Notes under the pieces: generated by a model | Databases searched by the model: none | Told to the model about the DNA's origin: nothing | The model's input: only the letters and a program-made list of their open reading frames with translations | Shown: one piece after another, positions 15,928 through 25,592 of the stretch | Position numbering within the stretch: the stretch's first letter is position 1 | How the letters are laid out: each line of letters opens with the position of its first letter | Assembly: GCA_005879315.1 (NCBI GenBank) | Contig: VBLC01000034.1 | Span: 1-64,000 of the forward strand | Reading direction: 5' to 3' | Length of the DNA: 64,000 bases | Source: Deltaproteobacteria bacterium | GTDB taxonomy: Bacteria; Myxococcota; Myxococcia; Myxococcales; 40CM-4-68-19 | Translations under genes and position numbers: made by a program

Positions 15928-16599
15928 ATGGCCATCGATCGCACTTACGGAACCACGAGCGCTCCGAGCGCAACCGACTCGCGCCTGGAGCGGTCGCTGC
16001 GCCTCGACTGGAGCGCGATCATCGGCGGCTCGCTCATCGGCTGGGGAGCGCTGCTCTTTCTCTCGCTCATCGGCATGATCCTGGGGCTGTCGGTCCTCGA
16101 CCCCTTCGCAGCGCGGCCGGCGCGATCGAACCTGGGCGCCGGACTTTGGGGCGCGGGGGCCGCCGTCGTCGCCTCGTTCATCGGCGCATACTTCGTCGTC
16201 CGGCTGGCTGGCGAACGGCGCCGGGCCGAGAGCCTGATGCACGGCGCAGTGGCCTGGGGCTTGTCGATGCTCTGCGCGGGACTGATCGCGCTCTTCTCCT
16301 CCGGCGCCGCGCCTTCGACTCGTGCGCCCGCGTCGCGGACGAGTCACGCGCCTCGGGGCGCGAAGAGCGCTCTGATCGAGACCAGCGGCAACGGCATCGG
16401 GCTCGCCGCGCTTTCCACCGGCGGTGCGGTGCTGGCGCTCGTCGGCTCGCTGCTCGGCGCTCTGGCCGCCGCCAGCCGCGCCTCCGGCGTGTCGTTCGTC
16501 CATGAATTGCGCCGCGGTCCCCGCGTCAATGGCGGATCGAGCGTCGTGCAGGGCGAGATCAATCGCGAGCAGACGACCATCCTGCCCCCGATCCACTGA
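15928..16599 (+). CDS. Hypothetical membrane protein (four predicted helices)
   Basis: A 223-residue protein with a short soluble N-terminus ending at RLDWSAIIGGSLIGWG, then hydrophobic segments near 30-55, 68-90, 100-120 and 160-185, and a polar C-terminus rich in Arg and Gly. The opening layout (positively charged residue, W-S/A-A-I-I-G-G-x-L/x-x-W/G) resembles the broad YrzE/PhnA-like family of bacterial membrane proteins, none with a firm role. A GGAG site lies 9-10 bases before the ATG. It is convergent with the PTS operon. Confidence 0.68.
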   Translation: MAIDRTYGTTSAPSATDSRLERSLRLDWSAIIGGSLIGWGALLFLSLIGMILGLSVLDPFAARPARSNLGAGLWGAGAAVVASFIGAYFVVRLAGERRRAESLMHGAVAWGLSMLCAGLIALFSSGAAPSTRAPASRTSHAPRGAKSALIETSGNGIGLAALSTGGAVLALVGSLLGALAAASRASGVSFVHELRRGPRVNGGSSVVQGEINREQTTILPPIH

Positions 16600-16607
16600 T
16601 CGCGGCC

Positions 16608-16892
16608 CTACCCCAAGGGCTCATTGAAGCCCTTCTCGAACAGCTCGGCGATGGCGTCGGCGCACTCGCGCGCCTGCTCGCCCTCCGTCTTGACGGTCAC
16701 GGTCGTCCCGAGCGCCGCCGCCAGCATGAGCACTCCCATGATGCTCTTGCCGTTCACGCTCTGGCCGTCTTTCTCGAGCAGCACCTCGCAGGGAAACTTG
16801 TTCGCAGTCTGCACGATCAGCGCAGCAGGACGGGCGTGGAGGCCCATCTTGTTGCGCACCTTGCATTCCTTGACGACGGTTTCCTCGGCCAT
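16608..16892 (-). CDS. ptsH: PTS phosphocarrier protein HPr
   Basis: HPr relays phosphate from enzyme I to IIA components. The 94-residue protein has the phosphorylatable histidine in GLHARPAA (His19) and the regulatory serine region in NGKSIMGVLML (Ser50), so both EI-dependent and HPr-kinase-dependent phosphorylation remain possible. An AAGGAG site lies 5 bases before the ATG. It is the last gene of the IIA-IIB-IIC-IID-HPr series and no enzyme I gene follows, because the next gene to the left is on the other strand. Confidence 0.95.
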   Translation of the reverse strand: MAEETVVKECKVRNKMGLHARPAALIVQTANKFPCEVLLEKDGQSVNGKSIMGVLMLAAALGTTVTVKTEGEQARECADAIAELFEKGFNEPLG

Positions 16893-16907
16893 CGGTCTCC
16901 TTGAGAG

Positions 16908-17678
16908 CTAGAAGAAGCGCGCTCCGAGCGCAAGACCGAGTAAAGCGGCGATGTACGTGACCCGGGTTACGCCCAGCCCCGGCAGGAATGCGTAGGCTAC
17001 GACGATGGTCGAGGCCACGAGGAGGACGTGGAAGGGGCGATGCGGCAGGCCTGCCTCGAGAAGCGAGCGGGCAACCAGCGCGCCGGCCAAGAGAGCCCCG
17101 CAAGCCTTGAGGAGCGGCGTCCCGCTGGCGAAGTGGGCACGAGCGACGGCGTCGACCACTCCTTCCCCCCGCGAGTAGCCGGTGGCGAAAAGCCAGACGC
17201 GCACCGGCAGATGGACGGCGTTGTAGAGGCCGAGGAAGACGAGCACGCAACCGAGACCCAGGAACGGCTCCGTCACCGCTGCTGCCAGCGCTGCCACGGG
17301 CCGCAGCGCGAGCCAGAAGAAGCCATCGCCCAGCGCGGCGAAGGGCGGCCCCAGGGTGGTCTTGAAGCGCGAGACGCTCTCGGGCGGCGCCTCGCCCGCC
17401 GCCACTCGCTCCTCGAGCCGGATCGCACCGCCAAGGATGGCCGCGGCCAGGTAGGGATGGCAGTTGAAGAACTCGAGATGGCGGGCTGCAGCCTTCGCCC
17501 GCTCGGCCGGGTCGGGATAGAGCTCCTCCAGCGCCGGCGCGATCGCGTCGGCGAACCCGACGTTCTGCATGCCGCGCGGATTCCAGGCAGCCTGGAGAAA
17601 GAGCGAGCGAAAGAAGGCGCGGGCCAGCGTCCCGGTGGAGACGCGGCGGACCGCGCGGGCGGCGGCGGTCGCTTCCAT
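16908..17678 (-). CDS. PTS mannose-family IID component
   Basis: A 256-residue membrane component of a mannose/fructose/sorbose-type permease. The N-terminal soluble part has the family pattern FFRSLFLQAAWNPRGMQNVG followed by LEFFNCHPYLAAAILG, matching the F-N-T-H-P motif of IID proteins; four hydrophobic segments follow. It is a little shorter than typical IID proteins. The ATG overlaps the IIC stop (ATGA). With IIC it would form the sugar channel, though several delta-type bacteria appear to use such systems mainly for regulation. Confidence 0.93.
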   Translation of the reverse strand: MEATAAARAVRRVSTGTLARAFFRSLFLQAAWNPRGMQNVGFADAIAPALEELYPDPAERAKAAARHLEFFNCHPYLAAAILGGAIRLEERVAAGEAPPESVSRFKTTLGPPFAALGDGFFWLALRPVAALAAAVTEPFLGLGCVLVFLGLYNAVHLPVRVWLFATGYSRGEGVVDAVARAHFASGTPLLKACGALLAGALVARSLLEAGLPHRPFHVLLVASTIVVAYAFLPGLGVTRVTYIAALLGLALGARFF

Positions 17679-18385
17679 CAGAGAAGCCCTCGCGCCGTCA
17701 CGATGAGGGCGATGATCGCCGCGGCGGAGACTGCCGCGATGGCGGCGGCGCGCTCGTCGCGGATGGCGCGCATGGCGCTCGCCGCCCCCACGGCCCAGAT
17801 GGCGTGCCACGACCCCTCGAGGGCCGAGAGTGTCCCTGGCGCGCAGATGCTCCGCACCCAGGCAAGAAGCGGCGAGACGAGAACGCCCAGTGCACAGATC
17901 CCCGCGGCGGCCCCGAACGGCAAGAGCAGCCCGCGCAGGTTGACGCGCGCCGCGGCCGCATCGCCTTGGGCTGCGCGCGCGAGCGCCGCGTCGAGAAGCT
18001 GCTGGTTGCGCGCCTCCGAGGCGCGCTCCAGACGCCGGCCGTAGAGCGCCAAAGGGAAGAGCAGCGTCAGGCCGAGCGCCGCGAGCGGCGCGTCGACGCC
18101 CGTTCCGGCCGCCATTCCGGCAGGGATCACCATCGAGGTCAGCGCGGCGGCGAGCAGCGTCTCGTTGTCGGGCAGGCTTCCGCCCAGATTGACGCCGCCG
18201 AGGAAGAGCAGCTCGAGCGGCACGCCCAGCATCAGCCCACCCTCGACATCGCCGAGCAACCAGCCCATCAGAGGCGCGAGCACGATCGGCCGGCTGAGCA
18301 TGAGCTGCAGCGCGCCCTTTCGCTCGACGGACGCCACGCCTCCCGCGAGCGCCGCCAGCGCAGCCAGGCCGAAGAGCCGCAGCAT
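17678..18385 (-). CDS. PTS mannose-family IIC component
   Basis: The 235-residue membrane channel subunit of a mannose-type PTS permease. It has about seven hydrophobic segments and family features such as LSRPIVLAPLMGWLLGDVEG (about 30-49) and ELLFLGGVNLGGSLPDN (about 58-74). AAGAG precedes its ATG, nine bases after the IIB stop. It is coupled to IID downstream. Sugar specificity cannot be read from the sequence. Confidence 0.93.
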   Translation of the reverse strand: MLRLFGLAALAALAGGVASVERKGALQLMLSRPIVLAPLMGWLLGDVEGGLMLGVPLELLFLGGVNLGGSLPDNETLLAAALTSMVIPAGMAAGTGVDAPLAALGLTLLFPLALYGRRLERASEARNQQLLDAALARAAQGDAAAARVNLRGLLLPFGAAAGICALGVLVSPLLAWVRSICAPGTLSALEGSWHAIWAVGAASAMRAIRDERAAAIAAVSAAAIIALIVTARGLL

Positions 18386-18393
18386 GGACTCTT

Positions 18394-18900
18394 CTATACC
18401 CGGAAACGCTGCTTGATCTCGGCGAGCGGAAGGGCGGGCTCGCCCGGCACTGCGCGCACTTCGACTTCCGTGCCTTCCGACGCCAGCCGTTCCAGCGCAG
18501 CCAGCTCGTCGCCGCCGAGAAAGACCGAGGGCGCCACCTGCTTGCGACCCGCGCGGAAATGGATGTTGCCCAGATTGAGCTTTGGCATCGGCACGCCCTG
18601 CTCGTGCAGCGCCACGGCGTCGCGCACGTCGCGCAGGAGCAACAGGGTGCGCGCGGCCTGCGGGCCTTTGCCGCCTGGCTTGAGCAGCTCAGCCGCCGCG
18701 TCGACGCGCACGACCTGGAAGCTCACCTTGGGCGGAATGGCGAGCGCCATGGCCGATCGCGCGAGCACGTTGCCCGCCGCCTCGTCATCGGCGACGAGGA
18801 TGCCATGGGCCCCCAGCGCGGGCAGCCACGCCTCGAGCACCTGACCGTGGACGAGGCGGTTGTCGACGCGCACCAGCGCGACGCCCGCGCTCTCTTTCAC
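18394..18900 (-). CDS. PTS mannose-family IIB component
   Basis: The 168-residue cytoplasmic domain that passes phosphate from IIA to the incoming sugar. The active-site histidine is in VRVDNRLVHGQV (His18), as in mannose-family IIB proteins, and the fold continues with ILVADDEAAGN and a conserved KLNLGNIHF region. The start is GTG, overlapping the IIA stop (GTGA). Length is normal for a free-standing IIB. Confidence 0.93.
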   Translation of the reverse strand: MKESAGVALVRVDNRLVHGQVLEAWLPALGAHGILVADDEAAGNVLARSAMALAIPPKVSFQVVRVDAAAELLKPGGKGPQAARTLLLLRDVRDAVALHEQGVPMPKLNLGNIHFRAGRKQVAPSVFLGGDELAALERLASEGTEVEVRAVPGEPALPLAEIKQRFRV

Positions 18901-19298
18901 CCCATCCTCCGCAAGCGCTCGCTGGCGTGGCCGATCGACTGCTGGCCCGCCTCGACCAACGCGCTCGCGACCTCCAGGATGGGCTTGCCCGAGGCGCGCA
19001 AACCCGAGAGCTTGATCAGCATGGCGAGGTTCACGCCCGTGACGACCTCGACCCGGCGCTCGGTCAGGAAGGAGAGGCAGAGGTTGGTCGACGATCCGCC
19101 CAACAGATCGGTGAGCAGCAGCACGCCCTCTCCGCTGTCGACGCGCTGGATGGCGGCCTTGAGGTCGCCGCGCACGTCGGGCGCAGTGGCGACGATGCTG
19201 ACCGGCTCGACTTTCTCGAGCTTCCCCACCACCGTCTCGGCGGTGCGGATCATCTCCTCGGCCAGCTTGCCGTGGGTGGCGACGACCGCTCCGATCAT
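18897..19298 (-). CDS. PTS mannose-family IIA component
   Basis: A 133-residue cytoplasmic IIA of the mannose family; it accepts phosphate from HPr on His9 in VVATHGKLAEE. Family features LLLTDLLGGSSTNLCL and VVTGVNLAMLIKL are present. The ATG at 19298 was preferred over an upstream TTG because mannose-type IIA proteins begin MIG-x-V-x-x-T/S-H and because a TACATT box ends 7 bases before this ATG. It opens the operon with IIB, IIC, IID and HPr. The hprK and rapZ genes that often precede this IIA in related bacteria are not adjacent. Confidence 0.94.
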   Translation of the reverse strand: MIGAVVATHGKLAEEMIRTAETVVGKLEKVEPVSIVATAPDVRGDLKAAIQRVDSGEGVLLLTDLLGGSSTNLCLSFLTERRVEVVTGVNLAMLIKLSGLRASGKPILEVASALVEAGQQSIGHASERLRRMG

Positions 19299-19305
19299 GA
19301 GACGC

Positions 19306-19311
19306 AATGTA
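19306..19311 (-). promoter_or_regulatory. Predicted -10 box (TACATT) of the PTS operon, leaderless type
   Basis: TACATT lies 7 bases before the IIA ATG, with TTTACC 16 bases further upstream as a possible -35. No Shine-Dalgarno site is visible. Confidence 0.5.
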
Positions 19312-19334
19312 ACGCAGCCCGGCAGCAGGTAAAG

Positions 19335-19802
19335 CTACTTCGGCAACCCGATCTGGATGGGTAAGGCCGGCGGGTCGGCGGGGCGCGACGGATCGCCGCG
19401 GATGCCGGGGGCGGCCGCGCGGTAGATGAGGAGGGTAAGGAAGAAAAGCGGCAGGTCGATGAGGAGGATGCCGACCAGGGCGCGTCCGGGCAGATGCAGG
19501 GCCGCCATCAGGCTGGTGGCGAGCTGGGCGCCGAGCACCGGCAGGAGAGCTTGCCGCAGCTCGCGCGGCCGCTGCGCCACGACTGCGCAGGCGAGCGCGA
19601 CGGCGACCATCATCGCCACCGCGAGCGTATTCCAGAAAGCGGCCTCCGCGCCGAAGCTCGAAGGCTCGCCCAAGGCGGCGAGGCGAAAGGTCAGCCCAGG
19701 GAAGCCGGCAAAGAGCGCCGCGCCGACCCCGTAGAAGAGGGCGAAGAGCTTGCAAAAGGTCGCCAGGAGGCGCTCCTGCGCCGCGAGAGGCGGGGCCGGC
19801 AT
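19335..19802 (-). CDS. Hypothetical four-helix membrane protein
   Basis: A 155-residue integral membrane protein with helices at about 15-33, 53-75, 85-105 and 110-130 and a proline-rich C-terminal tail. I do not recognise a family. The motif YGVGAALFAGFPGLTFRLAAL followed by FWNTLAVAMMVAVALAC is reminiscent of small DoxX-like or DUF-type membrane proteins but is not enough to assign. A TAGAGA box lies 7 bases before the ATG. It precedes the PTS operon on the same strand, but that operon seems to have its own promoter. Confidence 0.62.
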   Translation of the reverse strand: MPAPPLAAQERLLATFCKLFALFYGVGAALFAGFPGLTFRLAALGEPSSFGAEAAFWNTLAVAMMVAVALACAVVAQRPRELRQALLPVLGAQLATSLMAALHLPGRALVGILLIDLPLFFLTLLIYRAAAPGIRGDPSRPADPPALPIQIGLPK

Positions 19803-19820
19803 CCGCCGGTCTCTAGCACA

Positions 19821-20288
19821 CTAAGCGGCGGGACGGCGCAGCCGCTGCAGCAGGCGGTCGAAGTCCTTGCTGTGCGCGCGGGCCACCACCAGCGAGAGCC
19901 GCAGCGACCGGCCCAGCCGCACCGACCGCTCCTTGCCGTAGGAGACGCCGATGCGGCCCGAATGAGCGAAGCCGTCGTCGATGGAGAGCCGATATCCGAG
20001 GCAGATGTTGTCGCCGCCCTGCGAGCGCGGGTCGAGATCGAGCGACATCTGCAGAGGATCGCTGTGCTCCTCCGCGAGCATGTTCAGGTGCACCGGCCGC
20101 CCTTCCTCGCCGACCAGCATCGGGCTGGCGAGAAGGTCTCCTGAGGCGTTGCGCAGCTCGATGGAGTAGAGGACTGCCGCGGCGCCCCCGCGTTCCGGCC
20201 GCAGCTGCCCGAAGGTCATCTCCGAACCGAGAAGGCCGAAGGCAAGTCCCGCGAGCGCGGCGAACCCTGTCGCAAAGCGGCGCGGCAT
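19821..20288 (-). CDS. Hypothetical exported protein
   Basis: A 155-residue protein with an N-terminal signal-like segment (MPRRFATGFAALAGLAFGLLG) and a soluble beta-rich remainder with no family I recognise. Landmarks are VLYSIELRNASGDLLASPML and GGDNICLGYRLSIDDGF. The ATG at 20288 follows GGGAGGG-type sequence and opens the signal peptide directly. Its content suggests a small periplasmic or secreted protein; function unknown. Confidence 0.6.
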   Translation of the reverse strand: MPRRFATGFAALAGLAFGLLGSEMTFGQLRPERGGAAAVLYSIELRNASGDLLASPMLVGEEGRPVHLNMLAEEHSDPLQMSLDLDPRSQGGDNICLGYRLSIDDGFAHSGRIGVSYGKERSVRLGRSLRLSLVVARAHSKDFDRLLQRLRRPAA

Positions 20289-20354
20289 GCTCCGACGCCT
20301 CCCTCCCCGAGAGGCTGGTACCTTCGCAGGCGGCTCTTGCCGCGTCAAGCCAGG

Positions 20355-21854
20355 TCAGTAGATGTTGGTGGTGCGCCGGGCGCCCGTGTAGTCGAGCCAG
20401 ACGGTCTTGAGATGGGTGAAGAAATTCGCGCCTTCCTCGGCCATCTCTTTCTCGCCGACTCCGGTCGCCTTGATCCCCCCGAACGGCAGTTGAGCCTCGC
20501 CGCCGACGGTGGGCTGGTTGACGTGGACCATTCCGACTTCGGCTTTCTCCACGAATCGGAGCGCGGCGAAGAAGTCGCGGGTGTAGATGCTCGCAGTCAA
20601 GCCGTACTGGACGTCGTTGGCCAGCGCGAGGGCCTCCTCGAAGTCGCGCGCGCTCTGGATGGCGAGCACCGGTCCGAAGACCTCGTCGCGCGCCAGCCGG
20701 GTCCCGGGCTCGACCTCGTCGAACACGGTCGGGGCGCAGAAGAAGCCGTTTCTGTGCTCCTCGGAGGAGAGCCGCTCGCCGCCGCACAAGAGCCGCGCCC
20801 CTTCCGACCTTGCCGCAGCGATGGCCTCGAGGTCGGTCTCGAGCTGTGACTGATCGACCGCAGGGCCCATCTGCACGTCCTTGGACATGCCGTTGCCGAC
20901 GCGGATCTTGCGCGCCTTCTCGACCAGCGCCTCCGTCAGCTTGGGAACGATGGCGGGCGTCGCCACCACGCGAGAGGTCGCGGTGCAGCGCTGGCCGGTC
21001 GACCCGAACGCGCCTTGCAGGATGCCTTCCGCGGCGAGGTCGAGGTCGGCGTCGTCGAGCACCACCACCGGGTTCTTGCCGCCCATCTCCAGCGTCACTT
21101 TCACGCCGCGTCCGGCCGCCCGCTGGTAGAGACGGAGGCCGACTTCGTTGCTGCCGGTGAAGCTGATGGCGCGGATGCGCGGGTCGTCGACGAGCGCGTC
21201 GCCCACGGACCCGCCCGCGCCGGTGACGATGTTGAGCACGCCCGGCGGCAGGCCGGCCTCGATGAGCGCCTCGGCGAACAGGTGCGTGCAGACGGGAGTC
21301 AACGAGGCTGGCTTGAGAACCGCCGTGCATCCCGCCACCAGCGCCGGGGCCGTCTTCCAGACGGGGATGGCGAAGGGAAAGTTCCACGGCGTGATGAGCG
21401 CCACCGGCCCGACCGGCTGGCGCAAGGTCATCGTCAGCGTCGAGCGCGCCTCGCTCGGCAGCGTCTTGCCGTGGGTGCGGAAGCCCTCGCCGGCGTAATA
21501 CTCGAGGAGATTGAGCCCCTTGAGGATCTCGCCGCGCGCCTCCCCGAAGACTTTCCCTTCCTCGCGGCAGAGCGCCTCGGCAAGGAGGTCGACCTTGCCC
21601 TTGAGAAGGGCGTGGGCACGGCCGAGGACGCGGCCCCGCTCCGGCGGGGGTGTCGCCGCCCATCCAGCAAATGCCTTGGCAGCCGCGTCGACGGCGGCCT
21701 TGGCGTCGGCCGCGCCGCTGCGGGGGAAATGACCCAGCACCTCGCGCGTGTCGGCGGGGTTGAGACAGGGCTCGTACTTTTCCGTCGAGGGCGCTACCCA
21801 CTGGCCGCCGATGAGGTTCTGCCTGCGCTCGTCGCCTCTGGGAATCTGCAGCAT
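20355..21854 (-). CDS. Aldehyde dehydrogenase family protein
   Basis: A 499-residue NAD(P)-dependent aldehyde dehydrogenase that oxidises an aldehyde to a carboxylate. Key residues are present: [13 protein letters not shown] (Asn158), KPAS (Lys181), LEMGGKNP (general base Glu256) and [12 protein letters not shown] (nucleophile Cys290). The layout and ending resemble 2,5-dioxovalerate (alpha-ketoglutaric semialdehyde) and related dehydrogenases, but substrate is not certain. A TAGGTT box lies 8 bases before the ATG and no Shine-Dalgarno is visible. It is divergent from mreB. Confidence 0.93.
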   Translation of the reverse strand: MLQIPRGDERRQNLIGGQWVAPSTEKYEPCLNPADTREVLGHFPRSGAADAKAAVDAAAKAFAGWAATPPPERGRVLGRAHALLKGKVDLLAEALCREEGKVFGEARGEILKGLNLLEYYAGEGFRTHGKTLPSEARSTLTMTLRQPVGPVALITPWNFPFAIPVWKTAPALVAGCTAVLKPASLTPVCTHLFAEALIEAGLPPGVLNIVTGAGGSVGDALVDDPRIRAISFTGSNEVGLRLYQRAAGRGVKVTLEMGGKNPVVVLDDADLDLAAEGILQGAFGSTGQRCTATSRVVATPAIVPKLTEALVEKARKIRVGNGMSKDVQMGPAVDQSQLETDLEAIAAARSEGARLLCGGERLSSEEHRNGFFCAPTVFDEVEPGTRLARDEVFGPVLAIQSARDFEEALALANDVQYGLTASIYTRDFFAALRFVEKAEVGMVHVNQPTVGGEAQLPFGGIKATGVGEKEMAEEGANFFTHLKTVWLDYTGARRTTNIY

Positions 21855-21862
21855 GGCGCGGA

Positions 21863-21868
21863 AACCTA
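21863..21868 (-). promoter_or_regulatory. Predicted -10 box (TAGGTT) of the aldehyde dehydrogenase gene, leaderless type
   Basis: TAGGTT ends 8 bases before the ATG in the 63-bp gap shared with mreB; no Shine-Dalgarno site is visible. Confidence 0.4.
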
Positions 21869-21899
21869 GATCGCTATGGTGGCGGGCACAATGCTCTAG

Positions 21900-22952
<1,053 letters not shown>

Positions 22953-22981
22953 ACGGCTCTGCCTGGCCTGCGAAGGCGCGT

Positions 22982-22987
22982 TAAGAT
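22982..22987 (+). promoter_or_regulatory. Predicted -10 box (TAAGAT) of the EcsC-like gene, leaderless type
   Basis: TAAGAT ends 6 bases before the GTG start, and no Shine-Dalgarno site is present. Confidence 0.45.
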
Positions 22988-22993
22988 GCCTTC

Positions 22994-23569
22994 GTGCTCA
23001 GCCTCGCCAAGGAACGCTTCTGGGGCGTCTATGTGGGCGAGATCGCCCGCTGCCGAAGGCGCGTGGACGATGTCCGCGGCAAGTACCCGAGCGCCGGCCC
23101 GGCCGAGCTGGCGCAGCGGCTGACCGACACCAAGAAGATGTGGGCAGCCACCGGCGGCGCGGTCTCCGGCCTCTTCGGGCTCGCGCTGGTGCCGGCCGAT
23201 CTCGCCTTCGTCACCGCGCTGCAGCTCACGCTGATCATGGAGATCGCGCTTTTGCACAAGGTGAACCTCAAGTCCGACCGCGCTCGCGGCGAGGTCTTCG
23301 AGGTGCTCGGCTACTCCAACGGCGCGGACACGGTGAACCTCGCCGGGCGGGCGGGGCCGAAGCTGATCGCGCGCATCGCCGAGAAGGCGCTCACCAAGCG
23401 CGGGCTGGCGAACCTGGGGCGCGCCGTTCCGGTGATCGCCTCGCCGGTCGTGGCGTGGCTCAACAACCGCGACCTGCAGCGCGCCGGCGAGGCCGCGCTC
23501 CGCTTCTACGGCACCATCCGCCAGCTGCCGCGCCGCGCCGCTACGGCCGGCGGCGCCGAAGGCGTCTAG
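22994..23569 (+). CDS. EcsC-like membrane-associated protein
   Basis: A 191-residue protein resembling the EcsC family. A glycine-rich hydrophobic segment (AATGGAVSGLFGLALVPADLAFVTALQLTL, split around a proline-aspartate turn near 65-70) is followed by VFEVLGYSNGADTVN and a second hydrophobic region AVPVIASPVVAWLNNRDL; EcsC proteins end with a similar P-V-(I/V)-G segment and an R-x-A-x-x-x-(F/Y) helix. The molecular function of EcsC is not established. The GTG start fits the TAAGAT box placed just before it. It follows mreB by 41 bp but may be transcribed on its own. Confidence 0.65.
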   Translation: MLSLAKERFWGVYVGEIARCRRRVDDVRGKYPSAGPAELAQRLTDTKKMWAATGGAVSGLFGLALVPADLAFVTALQLTLIMEIALLHKVNLKSDRARGEVFEVLGYSNGADTVNLAGRAGPKLIARIAEKALTKRGLANLGRAVPVIASPVVAWLNNRDLQRAGEAALRFYGTIRQLPRRAATAGGAEGV

Positions 23570-23572
23570 CGG

Positions 23573-24355
23573 TCAGCTTTTCAGGTTCTCGGCGAGGAAC
23601 TTCTTCGTCTTCTCCCACGCGTCCTTGGCCGCCTCGGGGTTGTAGCGGCCGCCGCTGGGATTCGCGAAGGCGTGGTCGGCGTCGTAGGCGTGGAACTCGT
23701 GCTTCACGCCGGCGGCGGTGAGCGCTTTGTCGAAGGCAGCCACCTTGTCGGGAGTGATCCAGCCGTCCTTGTTGGCCCAGAAGCCGAGGACCGGCCCGCG
23801 CAGGGTCTTGAGCTTCTCGACGTCGGCCACCGGCATCCCGTAGTAGATGACGGTCGCGACGACGTCCTTGGGGTCGTTGAGCGAAGCCTTGAGCGACTCG
23901 CCCCCGCCCATGCACCATCCGATCGTCGCCAACTTGCCCGCCTTCTGCGCTTTGAGCCATCCGACGCCGGCGTGCTCCACCTGGTCGCCCCACTTCTCGT
24001 CCTTCTTGCCCATCAGCTCGGCCGCCTCTTTCGGATCGGTGGCTACTTTCCCCTTGTAGAGATCGACGGCGAGCGCCAGGTACCCCTCGTTGGCGAGCAG
24101 GTCGGCCTGATGCTTCACCCAGTCGTTGAGGCCCCAGTATTCGTGCAGCACCAGCACCGCCCCCTGCGGCTTTCCTTTGGGCTTCGCCACGTACGCCTTG
24201 GAAACCTGTCCGGCTACGTCGAGATCGATCATCTGTCCCATCGGCTTGGGCGCGTCCTTGTCGTAGGGGTGGTTCTGATGGCTGGGCACCTGGCTCTTGG
24301 AATCGTCGTGCTGGTGCGTCTGGGCGAGGAGCAGGGCGGCGAAGAGAGCGATCAT
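23573..24355 (-). CDS. Exported dienelactone hydrolase family protein
   Basis: A 260-residue alpha/beta hydrolase of the dienelactone hydrolase family. The catalytic triad is visible: Cys148 in GWCMGGG, Asp197 in ANKDGWI and His228 in DADHAF; HEYWGLND supplies the conserved glutamate near the active site. Natural substrates of the broad family are often unknown. An N-terminal hydrophobic stretch MIALFAALLLAQ followed by a His/Asp/Ser-rich linker suggests export. The ATG at 24355 was preferred (GAGGT five bases upstream); a GTG two codons earlier overlaps the queC stop. It forms a unit with queC. Confidence 0.88.
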   Translation of the reverse strand: MIALFAALLLAQTHQHDDSKSQVPSHQNHPYDKDAPKPMGQMIDLDVAGQVSKAYVAKPKGKPQGAVLVLHEYWGLNDWVKHQADLLANEGYLALAVDLYKGKVATDPKEAAELMGKKDEKWGDQVEHAGVGWLKAQKAGKLATIGWCMGGGESLKASLNDPKDVVATVIYYGMPVADVEKLKTLRGPVLGFWANKDGWITPDKVAAFDKALTAAGVKHEFHAYDADHAFANPSGGRYNPEAAKDAWEKTKKFLAENLKS

Positions 24356-24357
24356 GT

Positions 24358-25035
24358 TCACCTCGGCGAGTAGAGAGTCGGGTCGGGCACGCCCGCCTCG
24401 CGAAATCCGGCCGCGCGCAGCCGGCAGGAGTCGCAGCGGCCGCAGGCGCGCCCCGACGCGCTGGGGTCATAGCACGAGTGGGTCAGGCCGTAGGGGACGC
24501 CCAGGCGAGTGCCCAGCCGGACGATCTCCGCCTTGGAGAGCGCGATCAGCGGCGCATGGAGGTGATAGCGCGCGCGCCCCTCGACCGCCGCGGCGGTGGC
24601 GACGTTGGCGAGCTTCTCGAACGCCTCGAGGAAGGCGGGCCGGCAGTCGGGATAGCCGGAGTAGTCGATGGCATTGACGCCCAGGTAGATGTCCTCGGCA
24701 CCCAGCACTTCGGCGTATCCCAACGCAAGCGCGAGCAGGACGGTGTTCCGCGCGGGCACGTAGGTGACGGGGATCCGGCCGCCGATGGGCGCGTCCTTGG
24801 GCACCTCGATGTCCGCCGTCAGCGCCGATCCGCCGATGGCGCGAAGATCGAGCGAGATCATCTTGAGCGGCACGGCCATCGCCTCAGCCACCTCCGCCGC
24901 CGCCTCCAGCTCCCGCTCGTGTCGCTGGCCGTAGCGGACGCAGAGAGCTTGGGGATCGAATCCATCCTCGCGCGCGACGGCCAGGCAGGTGGAGGAGTCG
25001 AGCCCTCCGGAGAAGAGGACCACCGCCGGCCGCAT
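24358..25035 (-). CDS. queC: 7-cyano-7-deazaguanine synthase QueC
   Basis: QueC converts carboxy-deazaguanine to preQ0 using ATP and ammonia, a step towards queuosine in tRNA. The 225-residue protein has the PP-loop SGGLDSST at 9-16 and, near the C-terminus, the four cysteines of the zinc site ([14 protein letters not shown]). Length is normal. It shares a base with the stop of the upstream lipoprotein gene (TGATG). The other queuosine genes (queD, queE, queF) are not in the window. Confidence 0.96.
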   Translation of the reverse strand: MRPAVVLFSGGLDSSTCLAVAREDGFDPQALCVRYGQRHERELEAAAEVAEAMAVPLKMISLDLRAIGGSALTADIEVPKDAPIGGRIPVTYVPARNTVLLALALGYAEVLGAEDIYLGVNAIDYSGYPDCRPAFLEAFEKLANVATAAAVEGRARYHLHAPLIALSKAEIVRLGTRLGVPYGLTHSCYDPSASGRACGRCDSCRLRAAGFREAGVPDPTLYSPR

Positions 25036-25592
25036 CAATAGCGCGATCCGGTGACCGTCCAGGTCACCGAGCAAGGCAAATCGCAGAGGCAGCCGGCGTC
25101 CGAGGGCGCGGTGAGGTTCTGGACCAGCGAGCCGCTGAAGCCGGTGACGAGTGGCAGGCCGCCGTCGGGGAGGACGGGAAAGCTGCCGTCCCAGGCGCCG
25201 GTCAAAACGCCGTCGAAAGTGTCGTCGATCGCGACCGCGCAGAGGCAGGCGGTGCCCGGCGTGGGGTCGGCGTGACCGACGAAGCGAAAGCCGCCGTCAC
25301 CGAAGCTGACCGCCGGCCGCTGGCCCCTCCCTGCGATGGAGAGATAGAGCTGGGGGCCACCGTCGTCGCCGCGGGTGGTGCAGAGAACGGCCGGCGAGAC
25401 GCCGCCGTCGTCGGCAGCCAGCGGGAGCTTGCCGCCGTCGGATTGCAGCGACTTGCACTCGCCAGCGAGGTGCTGTCCGGCGAGGCCGTAGGCGTACTGG
25501 CCGATGGCGACGCCGTTGGGCGGGCACTGCTGGCCGAGCTCTTCGGGGCAGCCGGCGAGAAGGAGAAGGAGTGGGAAGAATCGCAGGCGCAT
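25035..25592 (-). CDS. Hypothetical lipoprotein, cysteine-containing
   Basis: A 185-residue predicted lipoprotein: [18 protein letters not shown] has a signal peptide with a good lipobox (LAGC, Cys15). The mature part has several cysteines ([28 protein letters not shown]) that could form disulfides, and repeated DGG turns that are common in myxobacterial lipoproteins. No family is recognised. It is translationally linked on both sides: its ATG shares a base with the LON-gene stop and its stop shares a base with the queC start. Confidence 0.68.
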   Translation of the reverse strand: MRLRFFPLLLLLAGCPEELGQQCPPNGVAIGQYAYGLAGQHLAGECKSLQSDGGKLPLAADDGGVSPAVLCTTRGDDGGPQLYLSIAGRGQRPAVSFGDGGFRFVGHADPTPGTACLCAVAIDDTFDGVLTGAWDGSFPVLPDGGLPLVTGFSGSLVQNLTAPSDAGCLCDLPCSVTWTVTGSRY

